A stretch of DNA of 35,103 nt from the NCBI GenBank assembly GCA_009697105.1, contig SIAQ01000051.1, forward strand, positions 1 to 35,103, in the 5' to 3' direction. Position numbers and translations under genes: made by a program. Below the pieces are notes generated by a model. That model made no database searches. It was given only the letters and a program-made list of their open reading frames with translations, and was not told where the DNA came from. Numbering within the stretch: position 1 is the stretch's first letter; each line of letters begins with the position of its first letter. Of the stretch, positions 22,521-30,973 are shown one piece after another. The stretch is from Gemmataceae bacterium (lineage in GTDB: Bacteria; Planctomycetota; Planctomycetia; Gemmatales; Gemmataceae).

Positions 22521-23075
22521 TCAGCGTATCACGATCTCGTGCGTGCTCTGACCGTCGACGATGCGTTCGACATGTTGCGGCTGTTGGTCAGCTTGCCAGG
22601 CAAATTGGCGATCGAGATCGATCGTCAACGCCCGATCCTTCGCCAGCGTCATCGTGCGGTTGTCGATTGTCAACGTCACGTTGCGGCCTGAAAGGTTCCA
22701 AAATCCCACCCGACATTGGTCCTTTGGAATCGGCGTCGCGCCCGGTGTGAACGCACCCAACGATTGCGCCGTGATGATGATCGGTGCCTGTAAGGTGCCC
22801 GTCGCCTTTACCGGCTGTGATTGTTTGAGCGGCGGTTCGTTTGTTTGAATCGGCGGGGCTGTCGTTGGTTTGACGTCCGGGACTGGCACAATCCGCGGGG
22901 CTATCGGCGGGCAGAAATAGTACGGAATCAGCTCGACGTAGTACGTATACGGCACATAGGACACGCTCTTAACGCTCTTCCCACCCGCAAATCGACCGCC
23001 GAATCCCGACGCCATCGGCACGATCAGAACGAGCATGGCCAAACAACCAAATCCAACACGCAAGAGACCAACCAT
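22521..23075 (-). CDS. Secreted protein, unknown
   Basis: A 184-residue protein. The signal peptide (VGFGCLAMLVLIVPMASG) is cut near residue 23. A Tyr/Pro-rich middle (YVPYTYYVELIPYYFCPP) and a Pro/Thr/Gln-rich linker follow. The C-terminal domain (about 115-184) is predicted to be beta-rich: CRVGFWNLSGRNVTLTIDNR then TMTLAKDRALTIDLDRQFAW. This last domain looks like a small extracytoplasmic beta-sandwich seen in planctomycete proteins, but I cannot name it. ATG 23075 has GGAGG 8 nt upstream; longer upstream starts lack support. Confidence 0.8.
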   Translation of the reverse strand: MVGLLRVGFGCLAMLVLIVPMASGFGGRFAGGKSVKSVSYVPYTYYVELIPYYFCPPIAPRIVPVPDVKPTTAPPIQTNEPPLKQSQPVKATGTLQAPIIITAQSLGAFTPGATPIPKDQCRVGFWNLSGRNVTLTIDNRTMTLAKDRALTIDLDRQFAWQADQQPQHVERIVDGQSTHEIVIR

Positions 23076-23104
23076 GGATACGACCTCCGTATTACTGATT
23101 TTTA

Positions 23105-23156
23105 CTTTCGGCTTGGCGCTCGCGTGAAATTCGCCGAGTGCTAGGCCGCAAGCGGA
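23105..23156. repeat. Diverged family A repeat with inverted end
   Basis: CTTTCGGCTTGGCGCTCGCG (23105-23124) is followed by the inverted part GCCGCAAGCGGA (23145-23156). This is the most diverged of the five copies. Confidence 0.6.
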
Positions 23157-23246
23157 CATCAGAGATGCAATTGTAACTGCATTTCGATTCCTATGCGCTC
23201 ATTTTCATTTGGTTATCGTAGTGAATCTGGGTAAGAAGGAGAATCG

Positions 23247-23729
23247 TCAACCGAGGTCGACACGATCCTGAGCGCAAAAACTGCCGGGTGCGAGTAGCTC
23301 GCGAATGCGCTGTTGGCGATATTCAAAGATCGCCTTTAGGTCGCGCGTGACAAGGACACGATTAATAAGCGGCTCGCATATCCAGCCGCGAGGGCGGCAA
23401 TCGACGTGATCGCGCACCCATGTGCCGCCGTCGCGTTGCTCGAAATCGTGACGATGCACCCAGACCTTGTAGGGGCCACTGAGTTGCTCATCAACAACCG
23501 TCGCGGTGGATCCCACAAGGTGATCTCCGACCGCCAACGCATCGGCACGTAGTGGATGCGCAGCTGATAGTCGATAATCGTTCCCTGGGCCAATACGATC
23601 GGCCCAGGCGTCAGGATGTTGAACCGCACCCACGGCGGCGTCAAGGCTTCGAGGTTGCCGGCATCGCTGAAAAACCGTCTGGACCTCCAACGGTAGCCAC
23701 ATCTCCGCATCAAGCGTGCGTATTTCCAT
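23247..23729 (-). pseudogene. SRPBCC (START-like) protein with two frameshifts
   Basis: The family's sequence is spread over two frames. It starts in frame at ATG 23729 (MEIRTLDAEMWLPLEVQTVF), switches to another frame for FFSDAGNLEALTPPWVRF and IDYQLRIHYVPMRWRSEITL, then returns to the first frame for DEQLSGPYKVWVHRHDFE to the stop. The first shift, at 23667-23674, is explained by loss of one of two tandem TTTTTCAG units (TVFQFFSD needs both). The second, near 23496, is loss of one T (CGGTTTGTTGAT became CGGTTGTTGAT). The total of -9 nt restores the frame, so 160 codons remain open but ~57 in the middle encode an unrelated sequence. The intact protein would bind hydrophobic ligands in a polyketide-cyclase-like cavity. 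Sequencing error at the T-run is possible for either site. Confidence 0.85.
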
Positions 23730-23746
23730 GTATTGAGCCTATGTAT

Positions 23747-23786
23747 TTATCGTAGCCATCATGCTCGGCGTGACGGTTACGATGAA
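23747..23786. repeat. Hairpin repeat, family D, copy 2
   Basis: TTATCGTAGCCATCAT (23747-23762) pairs imperfectly with GTGACGGTTACGATGAA (23770-23786). Related to 19412-19450. It lies between folC and the SRPBCC gene. Confidence 0.7.
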
Positions 23787-23913
23787 TTTATACAAATTTA
23801 CACATATACTATTGAATACTGCTCGATCGCTCGTTATACTCCTCCATGACGTCGCGTGGACGTCAACCCCGGGGCCGTCTGGCTGGGACCAAGTGACGGC
23901 ACCCGGGCGTTTT

Positions 23914-25257
23914 CTATTCGCGTCGCACCATCAAGGGGCGGAGTTCACCCGCCAGGAAGACGGAGCCAGTCGCGCAAATAAGATCGTGGCTCGATGCAGC
24001 AGTTCGCGCTTGTCGCCAGGCGTCGGCGGAATCGCCGCAGGCAATCGCTTTACCACGTGCGTCAGGCTGCAGCAGATCTAATAGCTCTTCGACGGTCGCC
24101 CGGCGTGCGGTGGCCTGCACGCTTGTCAAAAAGATCCGGTCAAAGAACGGCACGAGTTCAGCGAGCATGCCCGCCAAATCCTTGTCGCGGTTGCCGGCAA
24201 AGATGAGCAATCGGCGAGCATCGGGAGAAGGCAGCGGAAACGATGTGCGGATCGCCGACGCAAGCACTCGGGCCGACGCCACATTATGGGCGCAATCGAG
24301 CAGCACGAATGGCTGACGCGACATTATCTCCAAGCGGGCTGGCCAAACCACGTTCGCCAAGCCTTTGGCGACGGCAGCATCGCCGATCGGTACACCCTGA
24401 ACGAGCAAGGCATCCACCGCCATGATCGCCAATGCCGCATTGTGGCCCTGATGGTCGCCGATCAAGCCCAGATGCAGACGAGGCCAGCGCCGATTCGTCG
24501 TGCTAACCTCAACGGCTGCGGGGATTTCGTCCACTTCAGCGATGCGAGCCGGCAAGTAAACATATTCAAAGTCGCGTCCCAGCTGGCGTAGCACGGAGTG
24601 CCGCTCCCGACAAATTGGGGCGATTACGTCGCTTGCCTCGTGCTCGCCCTCGCGCACACCGCTGATCGTCGGGATCCAAGGTTTGACGATGCCTGCTTTC
24701 TCGAACGCGATCTTTCCGAGCGTATTGCCGAGCATCTGCGTGTGATCGAAGCTGATGCTTGTGATAATTGACAGCAAAGGTTGGCAGACATTCGTCGAAT
24801 CGAATCGTCCGCCCAGGCCAACTTCGAGAATCCCGAAATCGGTACGCCGACGTAGAAAATGCAGAAACCCCAGGGCAGTGCCGAGCTCGAAGAACGTCAA
24901 TTCGCGGCAAAAAGCATCGCCTGCTTCGGCGCGTATTTCGGTTAATAGCGAAGCGATTTCTGGTCGGCTGATCGGCTCGCCATCGACCTGAATCCGCTCC
25001 TCGACGGCGACGAGGTGTGGCGACGTGAATAATCCGACGCGGTATCCTTGAGCTTGCAGAATTGCCGCCACGATGGCGCTGGTCGATCCTTTGCCCTTGC
25101 TGCCCGTAATGTGCACGAGGCGAAGTCGCTGGTGTGGGTCGCCCAGAATGTGTAGAAGGCGGCGCATGCGATCGAGTTTGAAGTCGCCGATCTGCGGAGT
25201 TTTCTGTTCGTAGTTGATGCGTTCAAACCAGAATCGCAACGCTTCTTCGTAGGACAT
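23914..25257 (-). CDS. folC: Folylpolyglutamate / dihydrofolate synthase
   Basis: A 447-residue cytoplasmic Mur-ligase-type enzyme that adds glutamate to dihydropteroate or folates using ATP. The P-loop ITGSKGKGSTS lies at 50-60, followed by GLFTSPHLVAVEERI and the activation-loop region. FELGTALGFLHFLRR, GILEVGLGGRFDSTNV, ISFDHTQMLGNTLGKIAFEK and AGIVKPWIP form the central domain. DGAHN of typical FolC appears here as DCAHN in FVLLDCAHNVASARVLA, which opens the C-terminal domain; FAGNRDKDLAGML follows. ATG 25257 is preferred over a start 17 codons earlier, because the family begins with SYEEALRFW. It is a single gene; a tiny ORF lies just upstream. Confidence 0.96.
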   Translation of the reverse strand: MSYEEALRFWFERINYEQKTPQIGDFKLDRMRRLLHILGDPHQRLRLVHITGSKGKGSTSAIVAAILQAQGYRVGLFTSPHLVAVEERIQVDGEPISRPEIASLLTEIRAEAGDAFCRELTFFELGTALGFLHFLRRRTDFGILEVGLGGRFDSTNVCQPLLSIITSISFDHTQMLGNTLGKIAFEKAGIVKPWIPTISGVREGEHEASDVIAPICRERHSVLRQLGRDFEYVYLPARIAEVDEIPAAVEVSTTNRRWPRLHLGLIGDHQGHNAALAIMAVDALLVQGVPIGDAAVAKGLANVVWPARLEIMSRQPFVLLDCAHNVASARVLASAIRTSFPLPSPDARRLLIFAGNRDKDLAGMLAELVPFFDRIFLTSVQATARRATVEELLDLLQPDARGKAIACGDSADAWRQARTAASSHDLICATGSVFLAGELRPLMVRRE

Positions 25258-25326
25258 TGCCGCACGTTCCGTATGCCGATAGTTGCTTTTTAGTTTCTCA
25301 GGCCCCACAATGATCGCAGGGATTGC

Positions 25327-25431
25327 TCAGGCCAACCCCCCATCGGACAGGGCGAATCCGCTCGCCCACCACGCAAGCGCGCTCGCTCCGACGGCGCTGC
25401 TCAGTATCGCATATCTTAATAACGCCCACAT
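25327..25431 (-). CDS. Possible 34-residue membrane microprotein
   Basis: ATG 25431 to TGA 25327 encodes MWALLRYAILSS then AVGASALAWWASGFAL and a short polar end. The whole peptide is one good membrane helix with Trp at both ends. It lies ~70 bp upstream of folC on the same strand. No clear ribosome site precedes it and the length allows chance, so this is a tentative call. Confidence 0.3.
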   Translation of the reverse strand: MWALLRYAILSSAVGASALAWWASGFALSDGGLA

Positions 25432-25477
25432 GCCTATCGGCACCCGCGGGAAATGATAGAAAGATCGCCGAACCCTC

Positions 25478-25616
25478 TTAATACGACAGCGCTACATCGT
25501 ATCCTGTAGCTGAATTCGTGAGAATTCGGCCTTCCCTCGTTTGCCCAAGTCGTCCGAATTCTCACGAATTCGGCTACAATGCGGGCCAAATTCTCGATCT
25601 AGCGCTGTCGTATTAA
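25478..25616. mobile_element. 139-bp nested inverted-repeat element (MITE-like)
   Basis: The outer terminal inverted repeat is a perfect 17 bp: TTAATACGACAGCGCTA (25478-25494) against 25600-25616. Both ends begin TTAA/TA, as expected if insertion was at TA. Nested inside is a second inverted repeat of 25 bp with one mismatch (25505-25529 against 25554-25578, loop 24 nt), whose arms each contain GAATTCGTGAGAATTC. No coding capacity. One outer end recurs at 133-149, directly abutting the IS630-type transposase remnant. Non-autonomous elements of the IS630/Tc1 group target TA, but the parent element is not identified. Confidence 0.75.
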
Positions 25617-25826
25617 TCGATATTATACGCCATTTTGTGCCAATCCGCACGGTGCGCCGTCACGAATGTAAATCGGACGACTTTCGTTGTGCCTGTCGGT
25701 TGCGATAGGTCGATGTTCATGAATATGATGGGTGTAACGGATCGTGGCATACTACGACGCGGAGTGTCGTATCGGAATGTAGAATGACGTTCTGCGTCGT
25801 AGTCTGAAAAATGAATTTCTGCCCCA

Positions 25827-25850
25827 CGCGAGCGCTAAGCCGCAAGCGGA
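25827..25850. repeat. Repeat family A copy, reverse orientation
   Basis: Reverse complement of the family A core: begins CGCGAGCGCTAAGCCGCAAG and ends CGGA. It lies 18 bp before the transglutaminase-like gene, overlapping its likely leader. Confidence 0.75.
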
Positions 25851-25868
25851 AGAAAACGGAGTCCTTCA

Positions 25869-27398
25869 ATGCGCTCTGCGTGGATCGTGTTCGCCCTTGT
25901 TTTTGGCATTTCCCCGGCACTCGCAGGCGGGACCGATGGAAAGATCGTTCTCGAAAACTGGGATAGGGCCTATCTCAACGACGGTAAAGCCGGCTACGTC
26001 CGCACCATCACGCGCGAGCTCAATTTTGACGGCATGAAAGTGCTTCACACCACCGTCGAGATGCGCCTGACCGTCAAGCGATTCAACGATACCTTGCAAA
26101 TGGCCATGGATACCGGATCGACCGAAACCCACGACGGCGCGGTTCTTGGCGTCTTCATGCGGCAATTTCTAGGCAAAGAACAAAAACTCCTCGTTGAAGG
26201 CACGGTCGTCGGCAAGCAACTCCGCCTCGTTAAGGACGGCAAAGTCCCGCTCCTCGCGGCGCCGTGGCGTGCCGACGTAATCGGCTATTTCAAGCAACAG
26301 TCGATATTCAAGGACCGCACGCTCGAGCCGGGTACTAAATTCACGTATCAAAGTTTTGAACCGTCCATCAATCTCGTGCTAAAAACCGAAGTGCACGTTC
26401 ACGGTCATCGTGAGGTAATTCTGAAAGGTTCCAAAGCGAAACGCAAACTCCTGCTCGTGGAAGTAACGCCGGACCGCGTCGAATTCAAATCAGGTGGAAA
26501 AATAGAGCGGATTCAGTTGCCGGTGTCGATGACCTGGCTTGATGAAAAATTTGAACCGGTGAAGACCGAGTTCGAGATACCGATGCTCGGTCCCATCGTA
26601 CTCGTCCGATCAACGAAAGAGCAGGCCCTCGCGCCGGGCCCAATCGCTCAACTCACTGACCTGGGAATGAGCCAACTCGTTCGACTTAAGAGCCGTATCG
26701 TGGACGCCCACCAAACGCGTTCGGCCGTTTACCGCGTGACGGTGCGAGGCGATGACAATGTTGCCACGACGTTCTCCAATGATAATCGTCAACAAGTAAA
26801 AAACGTCCGCGGCAACAGTTTTGATCTTTTGGTGAATGCGAATGGGAAGTTGCCGGAGTCGGCGAAGGCGGAAAAAAAGCCAGATGCCGAGTGCTCCCAA
26901 AGCTCCTATTTTATCAACAGCAAGGATTCCAAGGTTCAGGCGTTGGCTCGTGAGGCGGTCGGCGCTGAAACCGACGGGTGGCGTAAAGCGATTCGCATTG
27001 AGCGCTGGGTGCATGCGAACATGCGGTTTGCCAACCACGAATCGCTGGCGACCGCGGACCATGTCGCTCGCACCCTGGAGGGCGATTGCACGGAGTACGC
27101 GATGCTTGCCGCCGCCATGTGCCGGGCGCAGGGCATACCCAGCCGAACCGCCATCGGCCTTGTTTACGCGGAGGTTAAGAGATCGCCGTGCTTCGGCTTC
27201 CATATGTGGACGGAGGTCTGGATCGCCGGCCAATGGTTAGCCATAGATGCCACTATTGGGAAAGGCGGGATCGGTGCGGCTCATCTGAAAATCACCGATC
27301 ATAGCTGGCATGAGACGGTGACAATGACGCCGATCTTTCCCGTCATTCGCGTCGTCGGGCGTGTAATGATTGATGTCCTTAGCGCGGAGAGTCGATGA
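25869..27398 (+). CDS. Secreted transglutaminase-like protein
   Basis: A 509-residue exported protein. The signal peptide is residues 1-19 (WIVFALVFGISPALA). A beta-rich N-terminal region (about 25-330) has blocks GYVRTITRELNFDG, VEMRLTVKRFND and RKLLLVEVTPDRVEFKSGGK. A transglutaminase-like core (about 355-480) follows with a complete triad: C407 in EGDCTEYA, H445 in GFHMWTEVW and D460 in AIDATIG. Such bacterial proteins act outside the cytoplasm as proteases, amidases or cross-linking enzymes; the actual reaction is not known here. ATG 25869 starts a clean signal peptide; a family A repeat sits where a ribosome site would be, and only CGGAG is seen 7 nt upstream. Single gene. Confidence 0.92.
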   Translation: MRSAWIVFALVFGISPALAGGTDGKIVLENWDRAYLNDGKAGYVRTITRELNFDGMKVLHTTVEMRLTVKRFNDTLQMAMDTGSTETHDGAVLGVFMRQFLGKEQKLLVEGTVVGKQLRLVKDGKVPLLAAPWRADVIGYFKQQSIFKDRTLEPGTKFTYQSFEPSINLVLKTEVHVHGHREVILKGSKAKRKLLLVEVTPDRVEFKSGGKIERIQLPVSMTWLDEKFEPVKTEFEIPMLGPIVLVRSTKEQALAPGPIAQLTDLGMSQLVRLKSRIVDAHQTRSAVYRVTVRGDDNVATTFSNDNRQQVKNVRGNSFDLLVNANGKLPESAKAEKKPDAECSQSSYFINSKDSKVQALAREAVGAETDGWRKAIRIERWVHANMRFANHESLATADHVARTLEGDCTEYAMLAAAMCRAQGIPSRTAIGLVYAEVKRSPCFGFHMWTEVWIAGQWLAIDATIGKGGIGAAHLKITDHSWHETVTMTPIFPVIRVVGRVMIDVLSAESR

Positions 27399-27894
27399 CT
27401 GTATCCGAAGTAAAGAACTCGCTTTTCGCCAAAAAGAGCACTCGCGAATACACTACATTTGGATGTTTTTTTTCTTCTGTTCCATAATTCACCAACTTTT
27501 TTTCTTGCGAAATTACAAACTCTCCGATACTTTGTAACTAATCGAACGTCTATAGATTGCAAAGAGATTGCCGCTTTATTAGAGGAGCCGTCGACAAGAA
27601 TCCGCGATTACCTTAACCAACACGTTCCGGGCAATGGATTTTCCAGGAAACTCGCAGTTGCCTCAGCGAAACCCGATGAATTCAACGCGCCCATCACGCG
27701 AAGCGTGGTGGCTGCGGTAATCGACGGCGACAATTGTCGGTCACACCATTAGTTAGTAAAAGCGGATCGCATGCCGCTAAAAATCATCCAACAACGCGGC
27801 TTCGTTGCCGCAATCGTTCGAAAACTGGAATCGGAATGGCACATTTTAGGATAGCTTGCCGACTTGGCGGCAGTTTGTGGGTTAAGGAAATTGC
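27399..27894. other. Spacer with possible gene remnant
   Basis: About 495 bp, more A+T-rich than its surroundings near 27455-27560. A 97-codon open frame (27459-27752, +) contains CKEIAALLEEPSTRIRDYLN, which could be a helix-turn-helix piece, but it has no ribosome site and a poor N terminus. It may be a decayed gene. A CGACAATTGTCG palindrome near 27729-27740 resembles the element ends at 6126. No confident gene. Confidence 0.35.
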
Positions 27895-30864
27895 ATGACC
27901 CTTCGGCAATCGCAAGCACCTGGTGCCTCCACATTGACCGCTCCCGCAAGCAACGGGATCGATGGCGGCACGGATCGCGCCACCTCTTTCTCATGGGAAG
28001 ACTGGTTCCGCCACGCCACTCTCCAGCAACGTGCTGAAGCACTCGGCCTCGCCAAGAAACAGGGGCTGGTCTATCCCTACCAGCTGTCAGCGCTTACGAA
28101 CGGAACCAAATCGAGCGAGAACGGCAAAGCAACCGAGTCTGGCCTCGCGCCCTGGTTCAGTCGCCTGTTCGCGGGCAAGCCCGATCTTCAGGCTATCCCA
28201 AAGCGTGAATCATTCCAAACCTTCGATAAAGATTTAGATGCCGTGCAGGCCGAGGCGGTTGCCCGCGCCTTGGTGACTCCCGATGTGTTCCTCTTGAACG
28301 GCCCCGTGGGAACCGGGAAATCGCGCGTCGTGACGGAGATATTGGCCCAGGCCGCCGCACGCGGTTGGCGGTCGCTGTTCCTTGCTAGACACGCGGAGTC
28401 GCTCGATGTTACTCTGGAACCTCTGTCGGCGCGAGCGGACCTCTTCATATTGCGATATCTCGACGCGGACGAAAAATCGGACAGGCTGGCTCCCTGTTTG
28501 CGAAGTCAGACCTCCGACGAACAAAAGAAAGCCTTTCGCGAACGCCTCCTCGCCGGGGCCGAAGTAAGCATGGACGCCGCCGAGTCGGCTTGTAGGGCGT
28601 TTCACCAACAAGAACCGGCCTGGGCGGCATTGGCGAACGCGCTGGGCCGCATCACCGAAGTGTCGGGGCAACTTCAATCGGCATGCAGCGAACTCACACA
28701 GGTCGGCGAGCACGTTGCGCGCGACATCGAATCGGCGTCTGGCACCGTTGCGGCCGAAATCGTCACCGCCGCCGTGCTTCATGCCGGCGAGATAAAAGGT
28801 ATGGACGCTGAATTGCAATCCGTCACCGACGTGAAAACCAAATTGACTGCGGAATTGCACGTAGTGCTTGCACGAATCGCGATCATCGAGCCTGCCTTCC
28901 GAGCGAAGACCTCCGTCCAGGTCTGGTCCCTGTCCTTCTGGGCGAACCTCTTCAACTCCAATGTCGTTGTCGAGATGGAATCGCTGACCCAACGCAAAGC
29001 CGCTCTCGAAACGCAACACGACGGCGTGGCGCGGGACGCCGCAACGCTTGAATCGCGAAAATCGGAAAGCGTAAGACAATTTGAAGCGGCACGCCAAAAC
29101 CGCGTAGCCGAGGAAATCGCATGTCGAACCAAAGTGCTGTCCGATCGGATCGCGTCAACAACGATCGCGGTTACTGACGCTGAATCGGCGTGGGATTCAT
29201 GTGTTACCCAACTCCGCCGTCGAATCGAACGGTCCGACGAGGCGATTGCCCAATCGCGCCGCGTCTGGGATCAGCAACGTCACGTTGCCGACCAGCAATG
29301 CCGATTCGCTCTGCAATGGGCGCGATTCGTCGAAGGTGCTGCTGACTCACTCGCCGAAAAGTTGCCTGGATTCGCCAACCTCATCGCCGTAACGTTTGGC
29401 CGATGGCATGCGGACCTAAAATTTCACGAAGCGTTCACCAGCCCGATCGACCTACTCGTCATCGAGGATGCCGAACATCTGACGGAAGCCGAGGTACTGA
29501 AACTTACTCGACATGCGAAGAAAGTAGTCATGGTGGGCATCGCCCAGCCGGAGGTTTTATTGCCGGTGAGTGAAACGAAAGCCCGCCCACTCAACGGATC
29601 CGTGGTGCCGGTGCCATCCGCATGGAATCGGCTTTGGCAGACCCTAAGCGGCGCCGGTAACCGCTCGGCGTGCACATGGAAGCGCGTCGATGGCCGCCTC
29701 ATCTGCCAGCTGCAGCCGCTGACAGCGGAGGATGCTCGCTTTCTGGAAACCGAGATGCTCGCCGATTCGCCGGACATCGAGTTGCGTATTTTGCATCGCC
29801 CGCGCACGCGGCCGAGCTTGGCGCAGATGGTCTTTGCGTCCCGTGGCGAATTTGTTGAAGCGTTCTTGTTCATGACCCGCGAAGTGCAGGAATTTCCGCT
29901 CGAACCGCTGAGCCGAACGGCCTGGTGGAGCGAGGATGAAAAAACGATCTGTCGTTGGTTCGGACTGCCGACGCATCCCGTGCATGAGTGGGTTGAACTC
30001 GAACGTGGGCTGCGTTTGGCATTCGCACCGTTGACTGCGAATGAACTGCCTCGCGTTTTGGTAATCGAATTCGACCGATCATCCGGTTGGGATCGCCGAT
30101 TAGCGGACGCTTGGCTGCATACCCATCGCGCAGGCGGAAACAGCGAACGCACCGTCTATCTGCAGACACCGTATCGATTCATGCCCGAACTATGCAACCG
30201 CTTAGGCGAGTTGGAATTGGGCGATTGGTTGCCAATCGAAGCAGGTGACACAAACACGGCAGGCGGTATCGACTTTGTCGCGGTACCTGCAATGAGCAAT
30301 GCCGATTGGCCCAGCCAGGGAGCTGGCCTCGAGCAAGACCTGACCGCCCCTCGGCATTCGGACAAGTTGCCGAGCATGCTTCGTACTGGGTTGCCCAGCA
30401 CCGGGTACGCGAACCTATACGAAGCCCAGGCCGTGATTCGCCGACTCGAAGCACTCGTGCGCGAAGAAACGCCGAATGCCACGCGGGCACATTTCGTAGT
30501 CGTGGCGTTGTATGAGGGGCAGCTGGAACTCATCCGTAAGCTCATGGAGCAATCAACGCTCATCAAAGGACGGTCGCGCACCATTGAACTCACAACGCCG
30601 GCAAAATTGCATCAGCGTGAATGCGACATCCTTATCATCAGTCTGACGCGTAGCCACGCCCACCGTGCGGTTCCGTTCGGAGATGATGCCGATGATTTGA
30701 AGTTGGCGTTGACGAGAGCTCGCCGTCGAATCATCGTGATCGGCGATCCAGGCACGCTGCAAAAAAGGATTCAGACGACGGGCGCCATCGACCGACGTGA
30801 TGGATTAAGTGCCGCCCGCGAACAGTCATTGATCGGCAAGATCGTGAAGATTGCACGCGGTTGA
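27895..30864 (+). CDS. Large SF1 helicase-like protein with coiled-coil insert
   Basis: A 989-residue cytoplasmic P-loop protein with UPF1/DNA2-like (AAA_11/AAA_12) layout. A Q-like motif (DAVQAEAVARAL, 115-126) precedes Walker A GPVGTGKS (136-143). About 200-490 is an Ala/Glu/Arg-rich, mostly helical coiled-coil insertion. Motif II reads VIEDAEHL (522-529; relatives have DEA) and motif III VMVGIAQP (545-552; relatives have GDxxQ). The second RecA-like domain has QTPYRFMPELC (757-767), ECDILIISLTRS (motif V) and LTRARRRIIVIGDP (motif VI, arginine finger near 941-945). So Walker A and motifs V/VI are conserved while II and III are altered. It could be a nucleic-acid translocase of repair or RNA metabolism, or an ATPase with reduced helicase activity. 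AAGGAA lies upstream of ATG 27895. It stands alone. Confidence 0.8.
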   Translation: MTLRQSQAPGASTLTAPASNGIDGGTDRATSFSWEDWFRHATLQQRAEALGLAKKQGLVYPYQLSALTNGTKSSENGKATESGLAPWFSRLFAGKPDLQAIPKRESFQTFDKDLDAVQAEAVARALVTPDVFLLNGPVGTGKSRVVTEILAQAAARGWRSLFLARHAESLDVTLEPLSARADLFILRYLDADEKSDRLAPCLRSQTSDEQKKAFRERLLAGAEVSMDAAESACRAFHQQEPAWAALANALGRITEVSGQLQSACSELTQVGEHVARDIESASGTVAAEIVTAAVLHAGEIKGMDAELQSVTDVKTKLTAELHVVLARIAIIEPAFRAKTSVQVWSLSFWANLFNSNVVVEMESLTQRKAALETQHDGVARDAATLESRKSESVRQFEAARQNRVAEEIACRTKVLSDRIASTTIAVTDAESAWDSCVTQLRRRIERSDEAIAQSRRVWDQQRHVADQQCRFALQWARFVEGAADSLAEKLPGFANLIAVTFGRWHADLKFHEAFTSPIDLLVIEDAEHLTEAEVLKLTRHAKKVVMVGIAQPEVLLPVSETKARPLNGSVVPVPSAWNRLWQTLSGAGNRSACTWKRVDGRLICQLQPLTAEDARFLETEMLADSPDIELRILHRPRTRPSLAQMVFASRGEFVEAFLFMTREVQEFPLEPLSRTAWWSEDEKTICRWFGLPTHPVHEWVELERGLRLAFAPLTANELPRVLVIEFDRSSGWDRRLADAWLHTHRAGGNSERTVYLQTPYRFMPELCNRLGELELGDWLPIEAGDTNTAGGIDFVAVPAMSNADWPSQGAGLEQDLTAPRHSDKLPSMLRTGLPSTGYANLYEAQAVIRRLEALVREETPNATRAHFVVVALYEGQLELIRKLMEQSTLIKGRSRTIELTTPAKLHQRECDILIISLTRSHAHRAVPFGDDADDLKLALTRARRRIIVIGDPGTLQKRIQTTGAIDRRDGLSAAREQSLIGKIVKIARG

Positions 30865-30875
30865 GAATTCCGACG

Positions 30876-30960
30876 CGCGTAAAAAGGTCAGAGTGGGAAG
30901 CGTTAGCAACGGTATTGGATACAACGTCACTAACGCCTCCGACTCTGACCTTTTTACGCG
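30876..30960. terminator. Hairpin with 19-bp perfect outer stem
   Basis: CGCGTAAAAAGGTCAGAGT (30876-30894) is the exact reverse complement of 30942-30960; pairing continues inward with GGAAGCGTTAG against CTAACGCCTCC. Both sides carry A5/T5 tracts, so it can end transcription from both directions between the helicase (+) and the small basic gene (-). Confidence 0.75.
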
Positions 30961-30973
30961 ATTGATGCGGAAT

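Larger units (their letters stand above)
25258..25868. other. 611-bp intergenic region rich in inverted repeats
   Basis: Contains a possible 34-codon ORF (25327-25431, -), the MITE-like element 25478-25616, a dyad of ACTACGACGC (25751-25760) with GCGTCGTAGT near 25795-25804, and a family A repeat (25827-25850). Otherwise I see no gene. Confidence 0.5.
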
